Source of the DNA: Artemisia argyi
Lineage: Eukaryota > Streptophyta > Magnoliopsida > Asterales > Asteraceae
Assembly: GCA_030686995.1 (NCBI GenBank)
Contig: CM060681.1
Coordinates: 160,412,333-160,476,332 of the forward strand
Direction of reading: 5' to 3'
Length of the DNA: 64,000 bases
Of this stretch, positions 1 through 10,759 are shown piece after piece. A program made the position numbers and the translations under genes. The notes below the pieces were generated by a model, which saw nothing but the letters and a program-made list of their open reading frames with translations, made no database searches and had not been told where the DNA came from. Every line of letters starts with the position of its first letter. Within the stretch, counting starts at the first letter, position 1.

Positions 1-162
1 TAGGAGGAGCGTACCATTCAATTAAAAAAAGCGCTCTATAATGATAATTATGAGTATCATAAAATACGGAGTCAAAGAAGCTATTGTGAAGGTTGACTTT
101 GTCATTTTAAGTTTGAAAGTATAATCCGTTGGGGTGCTTGTAAAAAACCTTATTTTATTAGT

Positions 163-267
<105 letters not shown>

Positions 268-336
268 GAGGTTCTTATGGGATAGTAATTAAAGATATTT
301 TCTGATACTACATTTTTTGATAGTAATGTGTATAGG

Positions 337-607
337 TAGGGGTGAGCAAACAGATCGGATGGACCGGACTGACCGAAAAAACCGACCGGACCGGACTGGA
401 CCAAGACAGGGCCGACCACATTCGGTCCGGTCTCGGTCTAGGGTTTTTCATAATTTTGGTCTCGGTCCGGTTCGGTCCGATCCGACTTAGAAATCGAACA
501 TTTAGCCTACTTGGACCGAGACCGGACTGACCACATTCGATCCGGTCTCGGTTTTTTGCCCAATTCGGTCTCGGTCCGGTCCGGTGTTAGACCGATGAGC
601 AGCCTTA
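337..607. mobile_element. Non-autonomous hAT element (MITE) with 8-bp target duplication
   Basis: A 271-bp element. Its left end TAGGGGTGAGCA and the reverse complement of its right end (TAAGGCTGCTCA) form imperfect terminal inverted repeats of the TAGGG type seen in plant hAT elements. The flanks carry a perfect 8-bp duplication, tgtatagg (329-336 and 608-615), the length hAT transposases make. The interior is made of GC-rich subterminal repeats of GGTCCGGTCTCGGTC type in both orientations, and it has no coding capacity. The paralogous segment near 2594-2601 has a single tgtatagg and no insert, so it is a natural empty site. The element moved in after the surrounding segment was duplicated. 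Confidence 0.9.
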
Positions 608-615
608 TGTATAGG

Positions 616-1286
616 TGTTGGTCACCTTAAATCCTAAATGTCTACTAATCTAGAGAGAGAGTGGGCGTGAACACATCTTTTTTATAGAGAAAATGAGAAA
701 GAAATTAGGGTAAGTCTCGCAAGATAATAATATAGACACACACCTCATAACACATGAGGTAAGTGGTATTATTTATACCCTTACAACAAAATGTCGAGAG
801 ACTTCTCAACATAGAGCTTCCCCTCGCAACTATACAAGTGTTGCGAGGGTAAGTGGTCTCTTAACAATAATACATTACAACGTGCCTTATCTAGTTTTAG
901 ATAAATTACATAAAATATTTTAGCATTAAAAGTGTTGGTCAATAACACTTTATATGAACCTTGTAACAATTTAACTTGTAGTAAACTAGTTAAGGATCAA
1001 TAGGCTTAGGTTAATATAATAATCAATGTATCTTAAGTTAGTCTAAGCCCAAGTCCTTCTTAAGGCCCATTATGGCCCAAACTTACTTTGTAAACATACA
1101 TAATACAGGTCCAAGGTGTTATGTGTGCGTGTGGTTTTCATTTGCAATCTAACATTCTCAAAGTTTCTCTTAAACATCTCTCTAAACCACCACCACACAC
1201 ACTCTCTCTCTAGATTTTCTTATTCTTTCGTTATCTAAATGCATCAATAGCTAGTTATATGTGTGAAATGATATCGTGACCTAACA
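616..1286 (+). mobile_element. Ty1-copia LTR, copy A
   Basis: This 671-bp LTR starts TGTTGGTCAC and ends GTGACCTAACA. The ends are inverted repeats of each other apart from one inserted base, as expected for LTR termini. It is followed after two bases by a decayed primer-binding site (1289-1300, tggaatcaatag, compared with the tRNA-Met type tggtatcaagagcc in copy B). It contains CT-rich and ACAC-rich stretches near 1190-1215. It matches copy B at 2602-3233 over its full length with moderate divergence. The hAT duplication ends exactly at its first base. Confidence 0.75.
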
Positions 1287-1672
1287 AGTGGAATCAATAG
1301 AATATGATGAACTAGAGGTGTTGTGTTTTCGAAAAATCAAAGCTTTTTATACGTTTTTTGGCGAGTTTGTTTTAGTCGTATACTTTGAACCTAAAATCCT
1401 TGTTTTTGCAAGTTTGTCATTATAGCATATGTTGTAGTGATGATATTTGTGTTTTAGAACAAGGAAGTACAAAAGAAACGTGCTTGAACTCTCAAAAAAC
1501 GCATCTTTTTTTATTTACTATGGCAAGTTCATTAGTTGTTTTGGCGAGTTAGCTTATTTTGACATATTTTTTTTATTTTTCTTTCACGTTCTTGCACTCT
1601 AAGGATAATAACAAATGTTGTTGGTCTTAGTACCTTGTTTTAGAGCTAATTTGAGCAAAAAGTTCCAAAAAA
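1287..1672 (+). mobile_element. Copia primer site and leader, copy A fragment
   Basis: About 385 bp of the untranslated leader of the copia element, colinear with 3234-3635. Similarity stops abruptly at about 1672, where copy B continues into the rest of its element. Motifs of the type ggcgagtt recur, as in copy B. No coding potential is visible. The fragment was cut off from its own element by an unknown rearrangement. Confidence 0.65.
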
Positions 1673-2183
1673 ATCGAGAGGAAGGGAAATCAAGGGGTTA
1701 ATGCTATTGAAAGGAGAATTAAGTTTTTGTTCTTTATAACAATATTTCTATCACCAACTATGCAGAAAAAATGTCATCTCTTAAGAATATTCTAGGTGTA
1801 TGCATATCACAAAAATTGATTTGCACATCACTACTATACCCCAAAAACATGTACTCAAAAAAATTTATAACTCAATATATATAAAAACATGATTTAATTA
1901 AAACAAAACATTATCTCTTAATATCAACGAGTAATCGTGCTGCCACGTGTTGCGACAGAGATGATTTTGGTCTGATATTTGTTGTAAAAATCTCTCTTTA
2001 TCTTTGTACTTTTTGTGTGTCAAAATTTTGGCAAGGGATGTTATAAGTTGCTTGTTAGTGTGAGAAAGACATTTTTTTAAGAGCCGTTAAGAAATTTTTA
2101 TATTTTTTTGCATAACTATTTGTTTCATTTTAGTTGTGACACGGCTGTTGGTGGAACTTTGTTGTCAGGTTTACTAATATTAA
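1673..2183. other. AT-rich stretch, no gene seen
   Basis: Intervening DNA between the truncated copia copy A and the Harbinger-type MITE. It has homopolymer-rich AT sequence and one CACGTG core near 1945. I see no open frame with protein-like composition and no terminal repeats that would define an element. Confidence 0.6.
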
Positions 2184-2501
2184 GGGGCCGTTTGGTTTGT
2201 TGCAAGAATCACAATGGGTATCAGATTTGGTAGGGGTAGAATGATAATGGATGTGAAAAATGTATCATTACGATTGTTTATGCTTGGATGACAAAATATG
2301 GTATGAAAAAGTGTATAGATATTTGAATTTTGTGATGAAAAAGAGAAGGGCCCGCGGAATGAATTTCATTGACACCAAATTGGTGAACAATGAATCTACG
2401 CCTATGATATACTCATTTTATTCATGAGCCCACTAAACAAACATTTTTAATCACTATGAAACCTATAACCCCATTACAATATACTCATACCAAACATACC
2501 C
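2184..2501. mobile_element. PIF/Harbinger (Tourist-like) MITE
   Basis: A 318-bp noncoding element. The left end GGGGCCGTTTGGTTTG matches the reverse complement of the right end, GGGTATGTTTGGTATG, at 12 of 16 positions. The flanks carry a 3-bp TAA duplication (2181-2183 and 2502-2504), the target length and preferred sequence of the PIF/Harbinger superfamily. The GGGNNNGTTTGGT terminus is also typical of plant Tourist MITEs. It has no transposase. Confidence 0.8.
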
Positions 2502-2601
2502 TAAGTTCCGCGTTTTTGTGTAATCAAGTTTTGGATTTGATACATATATATTTTAAAGATATTTTCTAACACCACATTTTTTTGATAATAATGTGTATAG
2601 G

Positions 2602-3233
2602 TGTTGATCACCTTAAATCCTAAATGTCTACTAATCTAGAAAGAGAGTGGGCGTAAACACATCTTTCCTAAAAAAATGAGAGAGAAATGAGGGAAAGTCT
2701 TACAAGAGAATAATATAGACATACACCTCATAACCCATGAGGTAGAGGGTATTTATACGTTGAGATACCTCTCAATATAGAGCTTCCCCTCGCAACTATA
2801 CAGGTTGCGAGGGTAAGCGGTCTCTCAACAACAAAACATTACAACATGCCCTATCTAGTTTTAGATAAATTACATAGAAGATGTTAGCATAAAAGCTTGT
2901 AACAATTTATTAACTTGTGGTAAACTAGTTAAGGATCAATGAGCTTAGGTTAATATAATAATCCATGTATCAAGTTAGTCCAAGCTCATGTGCTTCCTAA
3001 GGCCCATTCTTATTGTCCAAACTCACTTTGTAAACATACATAACACACGTCCACGGTGTTATGTGTGCGTGTGGTTTTCATTTGCAATCTAACATTCTCT
3101 AAGTTTCTCTCCAACATCTCTCTAAAGCACCATCACACACTCTCTCTCTCTCTCTAGTTTTCTTCTTCTTTCCCTGTCTAAACGCATCAATAGCTAGTTA
3201 TATGTGTGAAATGATGTCATATGTGATCTAACA
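2602..3233 (+). mobile_element. Ty1-copia LTR, copy B (5' LTR)
   Basis: A 632-bp LTR from TGTTGATCAC to GTGATCTAACA. The inverted ends differ from copy A at the same internal position on both sides (G/A and C/T), so the terminal complementarity is kept. It is followed by a good tRNA-Met-type primer site, which sets the plus orientation. About 50 bp upstream of the LTR (2552-2601) also matches copy A (287-336), so a genomic duplication that included flank is more likely than two independent insertions. Confidence 0.8.
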
Positions 3234-3235
3234 AG

Positions 3236-3249
3236 TGGTATCAAGAGCC
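3236..3249 (+). promoter_or_regulatory. Primer-binding site, tRNA-Met type
   Basis: The sequence tggtatcaagagcc lies two bases after the LTR end. It resembles the common copia/chromovirus primer site tggtatcagagc, complementary to the 3' end of initiator tRNA-Met, with one extra A. It would prime minus-strand DNA synthesis. Confidence 0.8.
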
Positions 3250-4314
3250 ATACGATGAACTAGAGGTGTTGTGTTTTCAAAAAAATCAAAGCTTTTTATA
3301 CGTTTTCTTGGCGAGTTTATTTTAGCCGTGTACTTTGAACATAAGAATCCTTGTTTTTGCAAGTTTATCATTATAACATATGTTGTAGTGATGATATTTG
3401 TCTGTTAGAAAAAAGAAGTACAAAAGAAACGCGTTTGAACTCTCAAAAAACACATTTTTTTTTTTTTTTTTTACTATGGCGAGTTCATTAGTTGTTTTGG
3501 AGAGTTAGCTTATTTTGACACATTTTTTATTATTGTTTCACCTTCTCTTGCACTCTAAGGATAATAACAAATATTGTTGGTCTTAGTAGTGTGTTTTAGA
3601 GCTAAGTGGAGCAAAAAGTTTTACAAAAATCATTCAAAGTTTACATTTTAATACGTTTTTTTTTGCTCGTTTTGAGTTATCGTCAAAAATCATCAAAAAG
3701 TGGTACCATTTATGTGAATTCTATTGAAAGCAAGCATTTTTATGAGACTAGCCACGTTAAGGAGCGAGTTTGTGTAAAAATCTTGGATTAAAACGTCAAA
3801 AAATTATGTTTTATTTAATTTGAAAATGGTGGTATTTGCTTCGGTTTAGCAAGTTAGCGAAGAGACCAAACTCTACATATAAAACCATATTTTTGGCGAG
3901 ATTACTAACTCTTCATATTGAAATCCTAATTTTGGCGAGTTAAGACCCTAGTTTGGTGAGTTTGTGACCTCATTTGGTAAGTTAGATTCATATTTGGCGA
4001 GCAACCCATTTGGCGAGTTAGGTCTTATTTTGGAGAGTTTGTATTTAGCTAATTAGGGCTATGGTTTGGAAAGTTTGTCCACATTTTGGTGAGTTAGTGA
4101 CTTATTTGGAGAATTTCATTTGGCTTGTTTATCCCTCATTTGGCGAGTTCTTGCCAAGTGTTAACTAAACCCTAATTCTCGCTCAAACCCTAATTTCTAT
4201 AATTCTCATTTTAGTTAAATTAGGGTTTGAAGGAGAATTATGGTTTAGTTATTTGTAGAATAGTTACTTCTGAATGTAGAATAGTTACTTCTAAATGTTG
4301 AAAGCTTAATTTCT
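3250..4314 (+). mobile_element. Copia leader with degenerate TTTGGCGAGTTA repeats
   Basis: Untranslated leader of the copia element. From about 3840 to 4155 the motif TTTGGCGAGTT(A/T) recurs roughly a dozen times at irregular spacing of 15-40 bp, and single copies also occur in the shared leader (3309, 1361, 1541). A short repeat around tagaatagttacttct occurs twice at 4255-4290. The region has no coding potential and is most simply read as amplified leader sequence. Confidence 0.6.
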
Positions 4315-4690
4315 TTGCCAACACTAGCTCTCATATCCTTAGATTTCAGAAGTTACTATTCTACACCTACAAACAACAACCTTAGAATTTCTTTCAACAC
4401 CCGCAACAGGCAGATAACACAGTTAGGTGGGAACATGGTTCAAGGAATGCAAATGCAACCAATCAAGGTTAATGTCAGGAATGAGGGATATGTTACTAGT
4501 ATGAATACGGGAAATCAGTTTGAGCAGAATGCATGACAAATGGTTGGTAATCAGATGTGATATAATGCAGGGCCATATACTGGAAATTAGTTAGGATATA
4601 ATCCATGGCAGATTGTAGGGAATCTGGTTGGGTAAAATGTTGGTCAGATTGTTGGAAATCAAAACGTTCGAAATCCAAATGCAGTATAAT
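4315..4690 (+). pseudogene. Ty1-copia Gag remnant
   Basis: A decayed plus-strand frame. The first 73 codons (4315-4536) are open and contain a segment rich in Asn, Arg and Gln with the NNNLR and NTRN motifs that precede the CCHC zinc knuckle in copia Gag proteins of Asteraceae as I remember them. Downstream the same frame keeps a Gly-Asn-Gln repetitive composition but is broken by several stops up to about 4690. No CCHC knuckle, protease, integrase or reverse transcriptase follows, so the element is truncated here. Family assignment rests on composition and remembered motifs; no search was possible. Confidence 0.6.
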
Positions 4691-4900
4691 ATCTAGTTAT
4701 AGAAGACCCTATACTATGATTTACACTTTTTGTACTTTAACAATCTGCCGTTAAGAGCAAACCATTGGGGTCTTAAAATGTAAAGTAACTGGTCTTTGTA
4801 GCTTCGAGCTTCAATGTATTAATCCATGTGTTTTCAAGATGCTCGAAGTTCCAATCTTTCTTTTATCACCTACAAAACTCTAATTATCGGTGCTTGATGT

Positions 4901-5059
4901 TTAACACTTATCTTTAGCTACTTGTGGAACACTTGATCCAACATATCTCGCAGCTTCTCTAGTGATGATCTGGTAAGTAATGGGAGGTTTGGGTGCAACT
5001 TTGAATTTCTTGAATATATCTCTCATAATACCATGGTTAAATTCTGGACCTCTGACCAT
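4901..5059 (-). pseudogene. Unidentified 52-codon open frame, possible gene fragment
   Basis: A clean minus-strand frame runs from an ATG at 5059 to TAA at 4901. It encodes a basic 52-residue peptide with protein-like composition (motifs KPPITYQ and TREAARYVG). I do not recognise the family. The composition is far more protein-like than that of chance frames in this AT-rich DNA, so it may be an exon or a piece of a transposon or captured host gene. A stop lies just upstream in frame, and no continuation is visible on either side. Confidence 0.35.
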
Positions 5060-6430
5060 GAACCTTGTTTGTCAAGGTCAAGGATGAGTTTATGAATTTA
5101 TTCCAAGGGTTCCTCCTCATTGAGAGGTTGGTGGTTTAGACCTTTCGACTATGGTGTTCATTGTAAGCGTAGGGTATTGTTACCATGAGATTATATTTTT
5201 CTCTGTGATGACCTTTGTTGTTTTCCTCAGAAGCTTAGATGTTTCATCGAATCATCATCTAGGGATGGGTGTCTCTGTCCCCCTGGATGTGTCCCTCTAG
5301 TGGGTGCCTACTTGTAGCTGCAATGGGTAGATTATATGTAATGCACCCGCAGCTACCGTGAGGTTTTAAGTGTCACTGCTAAAAATGAACTTTTTGCTTA
5401 GTAAATTAAATTCGAAGACAAGAGAAAGAAATATTGGGAATTAACTTGCTTTTCTTGGGCGTTCATTTTCTGACATTAATATGTACAATTTAATATCCTC
5501 ATAATGTTTTTTTGTCTAAGCTTTCTGTTATATGTTTTCCTAATTGCCAGTTGATGCATGGGTTGGTAAAAGGATAGAGGCTGCTAGGGCCTATCATCTT
5601 GGTCACATCCTCTCAAATCCGTTTGGTGCTGGATTTCCTAATTTACTACATCTCCCCCATTTTGTTTTACCTTGGTTCCCAGTCGGGTTCCAAGGTTCTG
5701 TTTTGGTGGTTCCTGCTTGCAATTATTCTGATTCGGTGAGCAGGAATTGTAAACCTTCTAGAAGAGACTGGACCTACGTCTTCGTGGATGTGGTGGACCT
5801 GGTCCTGTTTCCTTGTTCAACAAGGTTCGGGAAGGGAGTGCATGTCTTCTGAGGGGTCTGAGAAGAAAAATCCTATGATTTTTCTCCTCGTTCCCCACCA
5901 AAGGTTTGTACTCGCTCCTGGATCCATGCTTGTGTGGTCAACCAGGTTAGATTTAATAAGGATGGATTAGCCCTCCTGCTCCAGGGGTGAAGAGAGAAAA
6001 CTAGAATGAGATTTTCTTATTTACAACTTAGGTTTCTTGTTCCTCCAAGTTTATTGTCTTGAAGGAAACCTCAGTCCGATCATTCAGTTCCCCATGCTAA
6101 AAGGTGACGTTTGACATTTTTCTTTAACTTTCCTTTATGTTAGGGTGTTGCCGAATGTTGGTCGCTTCTGCTTTCATCTAGGAATTATTTTCCAGGGATG
6201 TTGATTTCTCGATAGGAGGTGGACGATGTGGGTTCATTTGTTTTTTGTCATATTTCAAACAGTTTACTAGTGAATTTCCTTATTAGGGTGATGTAATGTA
6301 ATTTATAAGTCTTTCACATGTTATAAAATGTTATTCTAGGGCTACTGCGCCTGAATCTCAGTATTTTGTGCTTTTTGTATTTCTTGTTGTATGTTTGCAC
6401 AACTTATTAATGAAAAAGCATTATCATTGT
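5060..6430. other. Low-copy-looking stretch without a recognised gene
   Basis: This stretch is less AT-rich than its neighbours. A 102-codon plus frame (5544-5852) begins just after a polypyrimidine tract and AG (about 5535-5550), so it could be an old exon, but its translation matches nothing I know. The segment 6290-6430 resembles the end of a transcript, with T-rich DNA and repeated AATGAA-like signals. I see no complete gene. It could be a decayed gene or transposon. Confidence 0.4.
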
Positions 6431-7401
6431 TGAATGACTTTACTTTGAATGTGTTGGGCGTTTGAAGAATATTTTTGATATTTTTTTGTAAGCCTTTCAG
6501 GTGTTACTTGATGTTTTTGAGATTTATTTTCGATGAGCTTTGAAGCGTGATGGAAGATATGTTTGTTATGTTTAGCCTTCCAGACATTATGACTTGAGTT
6601 TTTTCAAGTACCTTTTTTTAGACCGTTTAGGCGCTAATAAATGTATGTTCAGGGTAGTGAACGCCTGATTGATGTTACTCCTTATTTGTAAGGAAGATTT
6701 TGTAGGATTACTTTTCCTTTCTTTTAGCTTGAGATGTTTTTAGGATGCCCATGCCTGATTTAATTGTATAAGAGTTTTCTAAGGCTTGTGCATGATCATT
6801 TGTGTTACTTAAATGTTTTACGAGGTATTCACATAATTCTAGGGGCAAATGTGCCTGATTGTTTGTCATCCCTCAAGTGTTTATGAGGTGTTTATGTATC
6901 TATAAGGCAAATGTGACTGGTTGTTTGTTGTCCCTCAAGTGTTTATGAGGTGTTCATGTAATTTCTAAGGCAAATTTATTTGTTGTCCCTCAAGTGTTTA
7001 TGTAGAGTTCATGTATTTTTCAAGGCAAATGTGCCTGGTTATTTGTTACGCTTGCGCCTCAATGTTTATGAGGTGTTCATGTAATTTTGCGAATTGTTTT
7101 TCTATGTTGTTGAAGTGCTATAAAATATTTATATTTTTCTATTTCTTGTGATTCTGTTCGCAAGAGTTTATCAGGATAGATTAGCCTGATCATTTTTATT
7201 ACTGTCCTCTTAAGCGTGGATGGCATGTTTGGCTTGAGATTGGCATTTCTCAGATGTTTAAGAGGTTTCAGGGCAATCGTGACAGTGTAACTTGTTTCCT
7301 TCATGATAGAAAGAGATTTTCCCAGGGCTTTTTTGCGTTTTATCAACGTGTTTCCCCAAAATGAGTTGTTACTAATGTGTGAGCCTTTTAGAAGGCATGT
7401 T
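6431..7401. repeat. Degenerate repeat tract, left part
   Basis: DNA built from diverged units with recurring words such as 'gcctgatt', 'gtttgtgagg' and 'aggcatgt'. The same kind of sequence resumes at 10760-10978 and 12841-13170, after two LTR insertions are discounted. The three parts therefore look like one ancestral tract. The superfamily is unknown to me; CACTA or Helitron interiors and old satellites are all possible. Confidence 0.55.
6808..7088. repeat. Tandem repeat, about 60-bp unit, 4-5 copies
   Basis: Consecutive units each contain 'gtttatgaggtgttcatgta', then 'aaggcaaatgtgcctg' and 'ttgtccctcaagt'. Unit length varies between about 55 and 68 bp through small indels, and the copies are clearly diverged. 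The tract lies inside the older degenerate repeat region and is its best-preserved part. Confidence 0.85.
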
Positions 7402-7776
7402 TGATAACGCTCAAAATTAACATGTTTTTAGTCGCGTTATTGTTTTTTTTATGTGTGGAAATTGGTCATATTGGTATATATCTGTTACTTAATCGTGGAA
7501 AAGTGTTTATGCATACAAATATAGCCAAAAGCAGGTAAAAATGATTAAAAAATATAGAAATGAAGTGGACATGCATTTTTGGGGAATTTCAAGAAAGATC
7601 AAGGAAGAAAGAAACGTCGCATGGACAAAAGGATTTGATAAAGACAAGTTTTCTACACGAAATTATCAAAGAAATATCAAGTTCTAATGGACAAAGTCAT
7701 GCCACGAAGAAAAATAATGCATGCAACGTAAAACGACAAAGAAAAGACAAAGATAGAATGTTCAGACAATCTCCAA

Positions 7777-7864
7777 CCGATCGGATGCAAATCGCATCCG
7801 ATTCGGCTGGAAACGTACCAAAAGATTGACCATCCGATCGGATGGTGAGAAACCGATCGGATGG
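7777..7864. promoter_or_regulatory. Array of palindromic CCGATCGGATG motifs upstream of TATA
   Basis: Within 88 bp there are four related sites: 7777-7787, 7793-7806 (reversed), 7830-7845 (CCATCCGATCGGATGG, a perfect 16-bp palindrome) and 7853-7864. They lie about 125-210 bp before the TATA-like box of this solo LTR, so they are placed like an upstream promoter array. The binding factor is unknown. Confidence 0.6.
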
Positions 7865-8175
7865 GGTTGACTGAAGTTACAAGTTTTGCATTTATGGGCG
7901 AATTTACTCCCCATAATCATGTGTGGCTGATCATTTATGCTTATTAACTATTGAGGGACGTTTTTACTTGAAGGATAAGTGTCATTATGCTATATAATGA
8001 CTACTTAGGATGAAGAATTACTTGTACCACCAATATCTAACTTAGTATTACACCAAATCTTGTTAGTTTATCTTATATTGCCTGAAAGTTTACTAAGTGT
8101 TGTAAAAACGTCCAGAACGTGTTGAGTTAGAGTCTCAAGCATTGGTTCGAGTGTGGAGTTGTTTACTTACGTTAG

Positions 8176-9575
8176 TGATGCGTGGGGTTTGCACCAGGCT
8201 TTACCTCTCGAGGGATCTCGAGAAGCTTACAACCCCCACCAGGCAGTGTACCTGATCGATGTAGTATAGTATAATGACAAGTACCGGGGGATTGATCGTT
8301 CAACTAGGAATAGTGTCGCTAGGATTAGAAAACCTAAAGACTAGGTCTAGAGATGAGGGATGATTCTTTTTGTATTTTTATGAAAGCAAGTAAAAATCTC
8401 GGGTTTGAAGGAGTTGGGCGGAATTAGTTGCTAGTCAACTAACCCAAAACTAAGATGCAATCAAAATAAAATACTAAAATGAAAATAAAACTAAATTATA
8501 CTAAAGTTGTGAGCAATATGTGAGAGAATTGTGTTTACTTAGATTTCACTACTCCCTAGATAACTTTTACACGTTAATTACTTGTTATAGTTGCGTGGAT
8601 GACGGATTGTATTCCTTAATACAATTCATGGGGTGGCGTACTTACTTCCCCAATCCTATGAGTGCCTACTTCACTCCTATGTCGAGCCGACTAAGAAGCT
8701 CCTAACATGGGATCATTAGAATTTACCCATGCATTAAATACAACCAATAAAACCTAGTACGCATCGGTTCATGTTTCCTAAGACGTTCAAGCATGTTACA
8801 CAATGGAGATCTGCCAGTTTTCTTAAGCCTGACATTGAAATCATTCATCCAATACAACCATAAACAAGTAATCAACATCTAGGTTTCATTAGATCTAAGC
8901 AAACACAAGATAAATCTAGCCTAGCATGTTGAAATCAAGACAAGTAAAAGATATAATCAACCAACACATAGACATATTGATTGAATTAAGAGAAGACTTA
9001 TCTTAATAGCACATGAAAGGATTCAAGGGATGAAAACCCTTGAAAGTACTGTAAAATATGACCTAGGGTTTACAAAGTTTGGCCCTAGGTTTCTCCACAC
9101 AAGTTCCTCTCTAATGAATGAAAAATAGAAAACTATATATAGAGTTTAGTAGGTGACGGCGTCAAGAACAAAGGTCTGACGCCGTCATCTCGCCACCAAA
9201 TAGTTCTTCGGACTGCCTAGATCTGGGTCTGACGCTGTCATGTAGTCTCCTTATGCAGGCCATCACCAAAAATACTCTTGACGCCCTTGTTGTGATGCCG
9301 TCAGGTTTGCACTGGGTCGTCACCACTTTTACTCCTGACGCCGTCAGGGTCTTCCTCTTGACGCCGTCAGGTACTGTTCTCAGCATGGAAAATTAAGTCT
9401 TTGGCGTTTTCTTCACTTTTATGCTCCAAAAACGTCCGAATTGCTTCCTTTTCCAGATTTCACTCCCAAAGTACCTAAAATCACAAAAGGCACGATTTAG
9501 GGTAATATTTGATCAAATAAATTCAATTCCGGGCTTAAATGACCCCCTAAAAGTGGTTCATTTTTCGCCTCATCA
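8176..9575 (-). mobile_element. Solo LTR of the TGACG-array family (M/P/N family)
   Basis: A 1400-bp LTR in reverse orientation, from tgatgcgtgg to cgcctcatca on the plus strand, with a perfect 5-bp duplication gttag (8171-8175 and 9576-9580). It aligns along its length with the LTRs of elements M, P and N. A TATA-like box (actatatatag, minus sense) lies near 9132-9143, with the palindromic TGACG array next to it at 9154-9369. It is nested inside the solo LTR 7402-10517, so it is the younger insertion. Confidence 0.93.
9154..9369 (-). promoter_or_regulatory. TGACG palindrome array in solo LTR
   Basis: At least four exact TGACGGCGTCA/TGACGCCGTCA sites (9154, 9177, about 9335, 9359) and several half sites sit between the TATA-like box and the LTR start. 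See the P element entries for the best-preserved array. Confidence 0.6.
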
Positions 9576-10365
9576 GTTAGTGAGCAATTGGAGGAGTGTG
9601 GTTGCTAAAGTTCCACAAGTTTATTGTAATTCTCAAGACTAAGCACACCTTGATACTTATAATGAACAATTGTTACTTTGAGTTTTATAAAAGTTTTCTT
9701 ATTTACTTGTGTTTTAATATGATTGCTATGGAGTAATTTGTGATATACTTGTGTATATGATGTGATTGGTTAATGGAGTATTCTTATATGAAAAAGGTGA
9801 TGCATGAAAACATATCTATTTTATGAGTTTGTTGAAATAACAATTTTTCTTGCTTAATTTGTTGGTAAAAACAATCTTTTGAAAAATAGGTCCGAAAGGA
9901 ATTTCAACTTGTTTTTATTCCAAAATATTAATGCACCAAATTAGTATGAAATAGGATGCTTGACAACCATCTTATTTACTTGTTAAAATGGATTTGAGAC
10001 GATTTCATCACGAAAAAGGACCGAAAGGATTCGTAGGAATTCAAAAGAAAAGAATTGATTTTCAAAACAACCATGTGATTATAGGATTGTCATATGAATT
10101 TGATATGTCCGAAAGGAGTCATTTAGGTGATAGAATTCTTAGTGGTAGTGAAAACATGACATACATCATAGATTGTATAACTACTCATTTTTAGTTGCGC
10201 ATCATAACAAGTTTTACACCAAACTTTGTACTCAAATTGTCATAATACTCCTAATTACCAATCAAGGAATTATACATAAGTATATATTTTGTTTTTACTT
10301 GAGTTTCTTTTAAATCTATATTTTACATAAATTTGGATTGACAACCCTTATTTAACAAACGTTTT

Positions 10366-10759
10366 TCTTATTACTAAAACAACCAAATCCCTTGGGACGA
10401 TCTCGACTTACCCACCTTTATTACACCGGACGAGTATACTTGCTCGTATGTGCTAAATAATAATCGGATAATTCGTGTTTATAAATTTTAAAACTTGTAC
10501 TAATAAAACGCACATCAATGTTGCATAAATTTGTTACTAATGTTATGAAGTATATCCTCTTTTCTTATTACTAAAACAACCAAATCCCTTGGGACGATCT
10601 CGACTTACCCACCTTTATTACACCGGACGAGTATACTTGCTCGTATGTGCTAAATAATAATCGGATAATTCGTGTTTATAAATTTTAAAACTTGTACTAA
10701 TAAAACGCAGATCAATGTTGCATAAATTTGTTACTAATGTTATGAAGTATATCCTCTTT
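10366..10759. repeat. 197-bp tandem duplication of LTR end plus flank
   Basis: Copy 1 (10366-10562) and copy 2 (10563-10759) are almost identical; one visible substitution is cacatc/cagatc. Each copy holds the last ~150 bp of the solo LTR, the atgtt target duplication and ~40 bp of flank. The duplication therefore happened after LTR insertion, and recently given its identity. A short shared TTTTCTTATT run at the junction suggests slippage or microhomology. Confidence 0.95.

Larger units (their letters stand above)
7402..10517 (+). mobile_element. Solo LTR, Ty3-gypsy (Tat/Athila-like), interrupted
   Basis: The LTR runs from TGATAACGCTC to ACGCACATCA with a perfect 5-bp duplication atgtt (7397-7401 and 10518-10522). 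The right end, with 'gggacgatctcgacttaccc' about 130 bp before the terminus, resembles the 3' ends of plant Ty3 LTRs, which suggests plus orientation. Without the nested 1400-bp solo LTR (8176-9575) and its duplication it is about 1.7 kb. No primer site or internal domain follows, so LTR-LTR recombination probably removed the rest. A TATA-like box (tgctatataatga) lies near 7989. Confidence 0.85.

Noticed and set aside
7777..7864. CRISPR-like spaced repeats
   Set aside because: Repeats are short palindromes with irregular spacing inside a plant LTR; no array structure and not a prokaryotic genome.
9421..9642. Recurrent 70-codon frames with the same start (also at 33536-33766 and 47645-47854, minus) beginning Met-Leu-Gln-Lys
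   Set aside because: They are the same stretch of U3 sequence in three LTRs of one family, read out of any element frame. They vary in length and have no start-context conservation.
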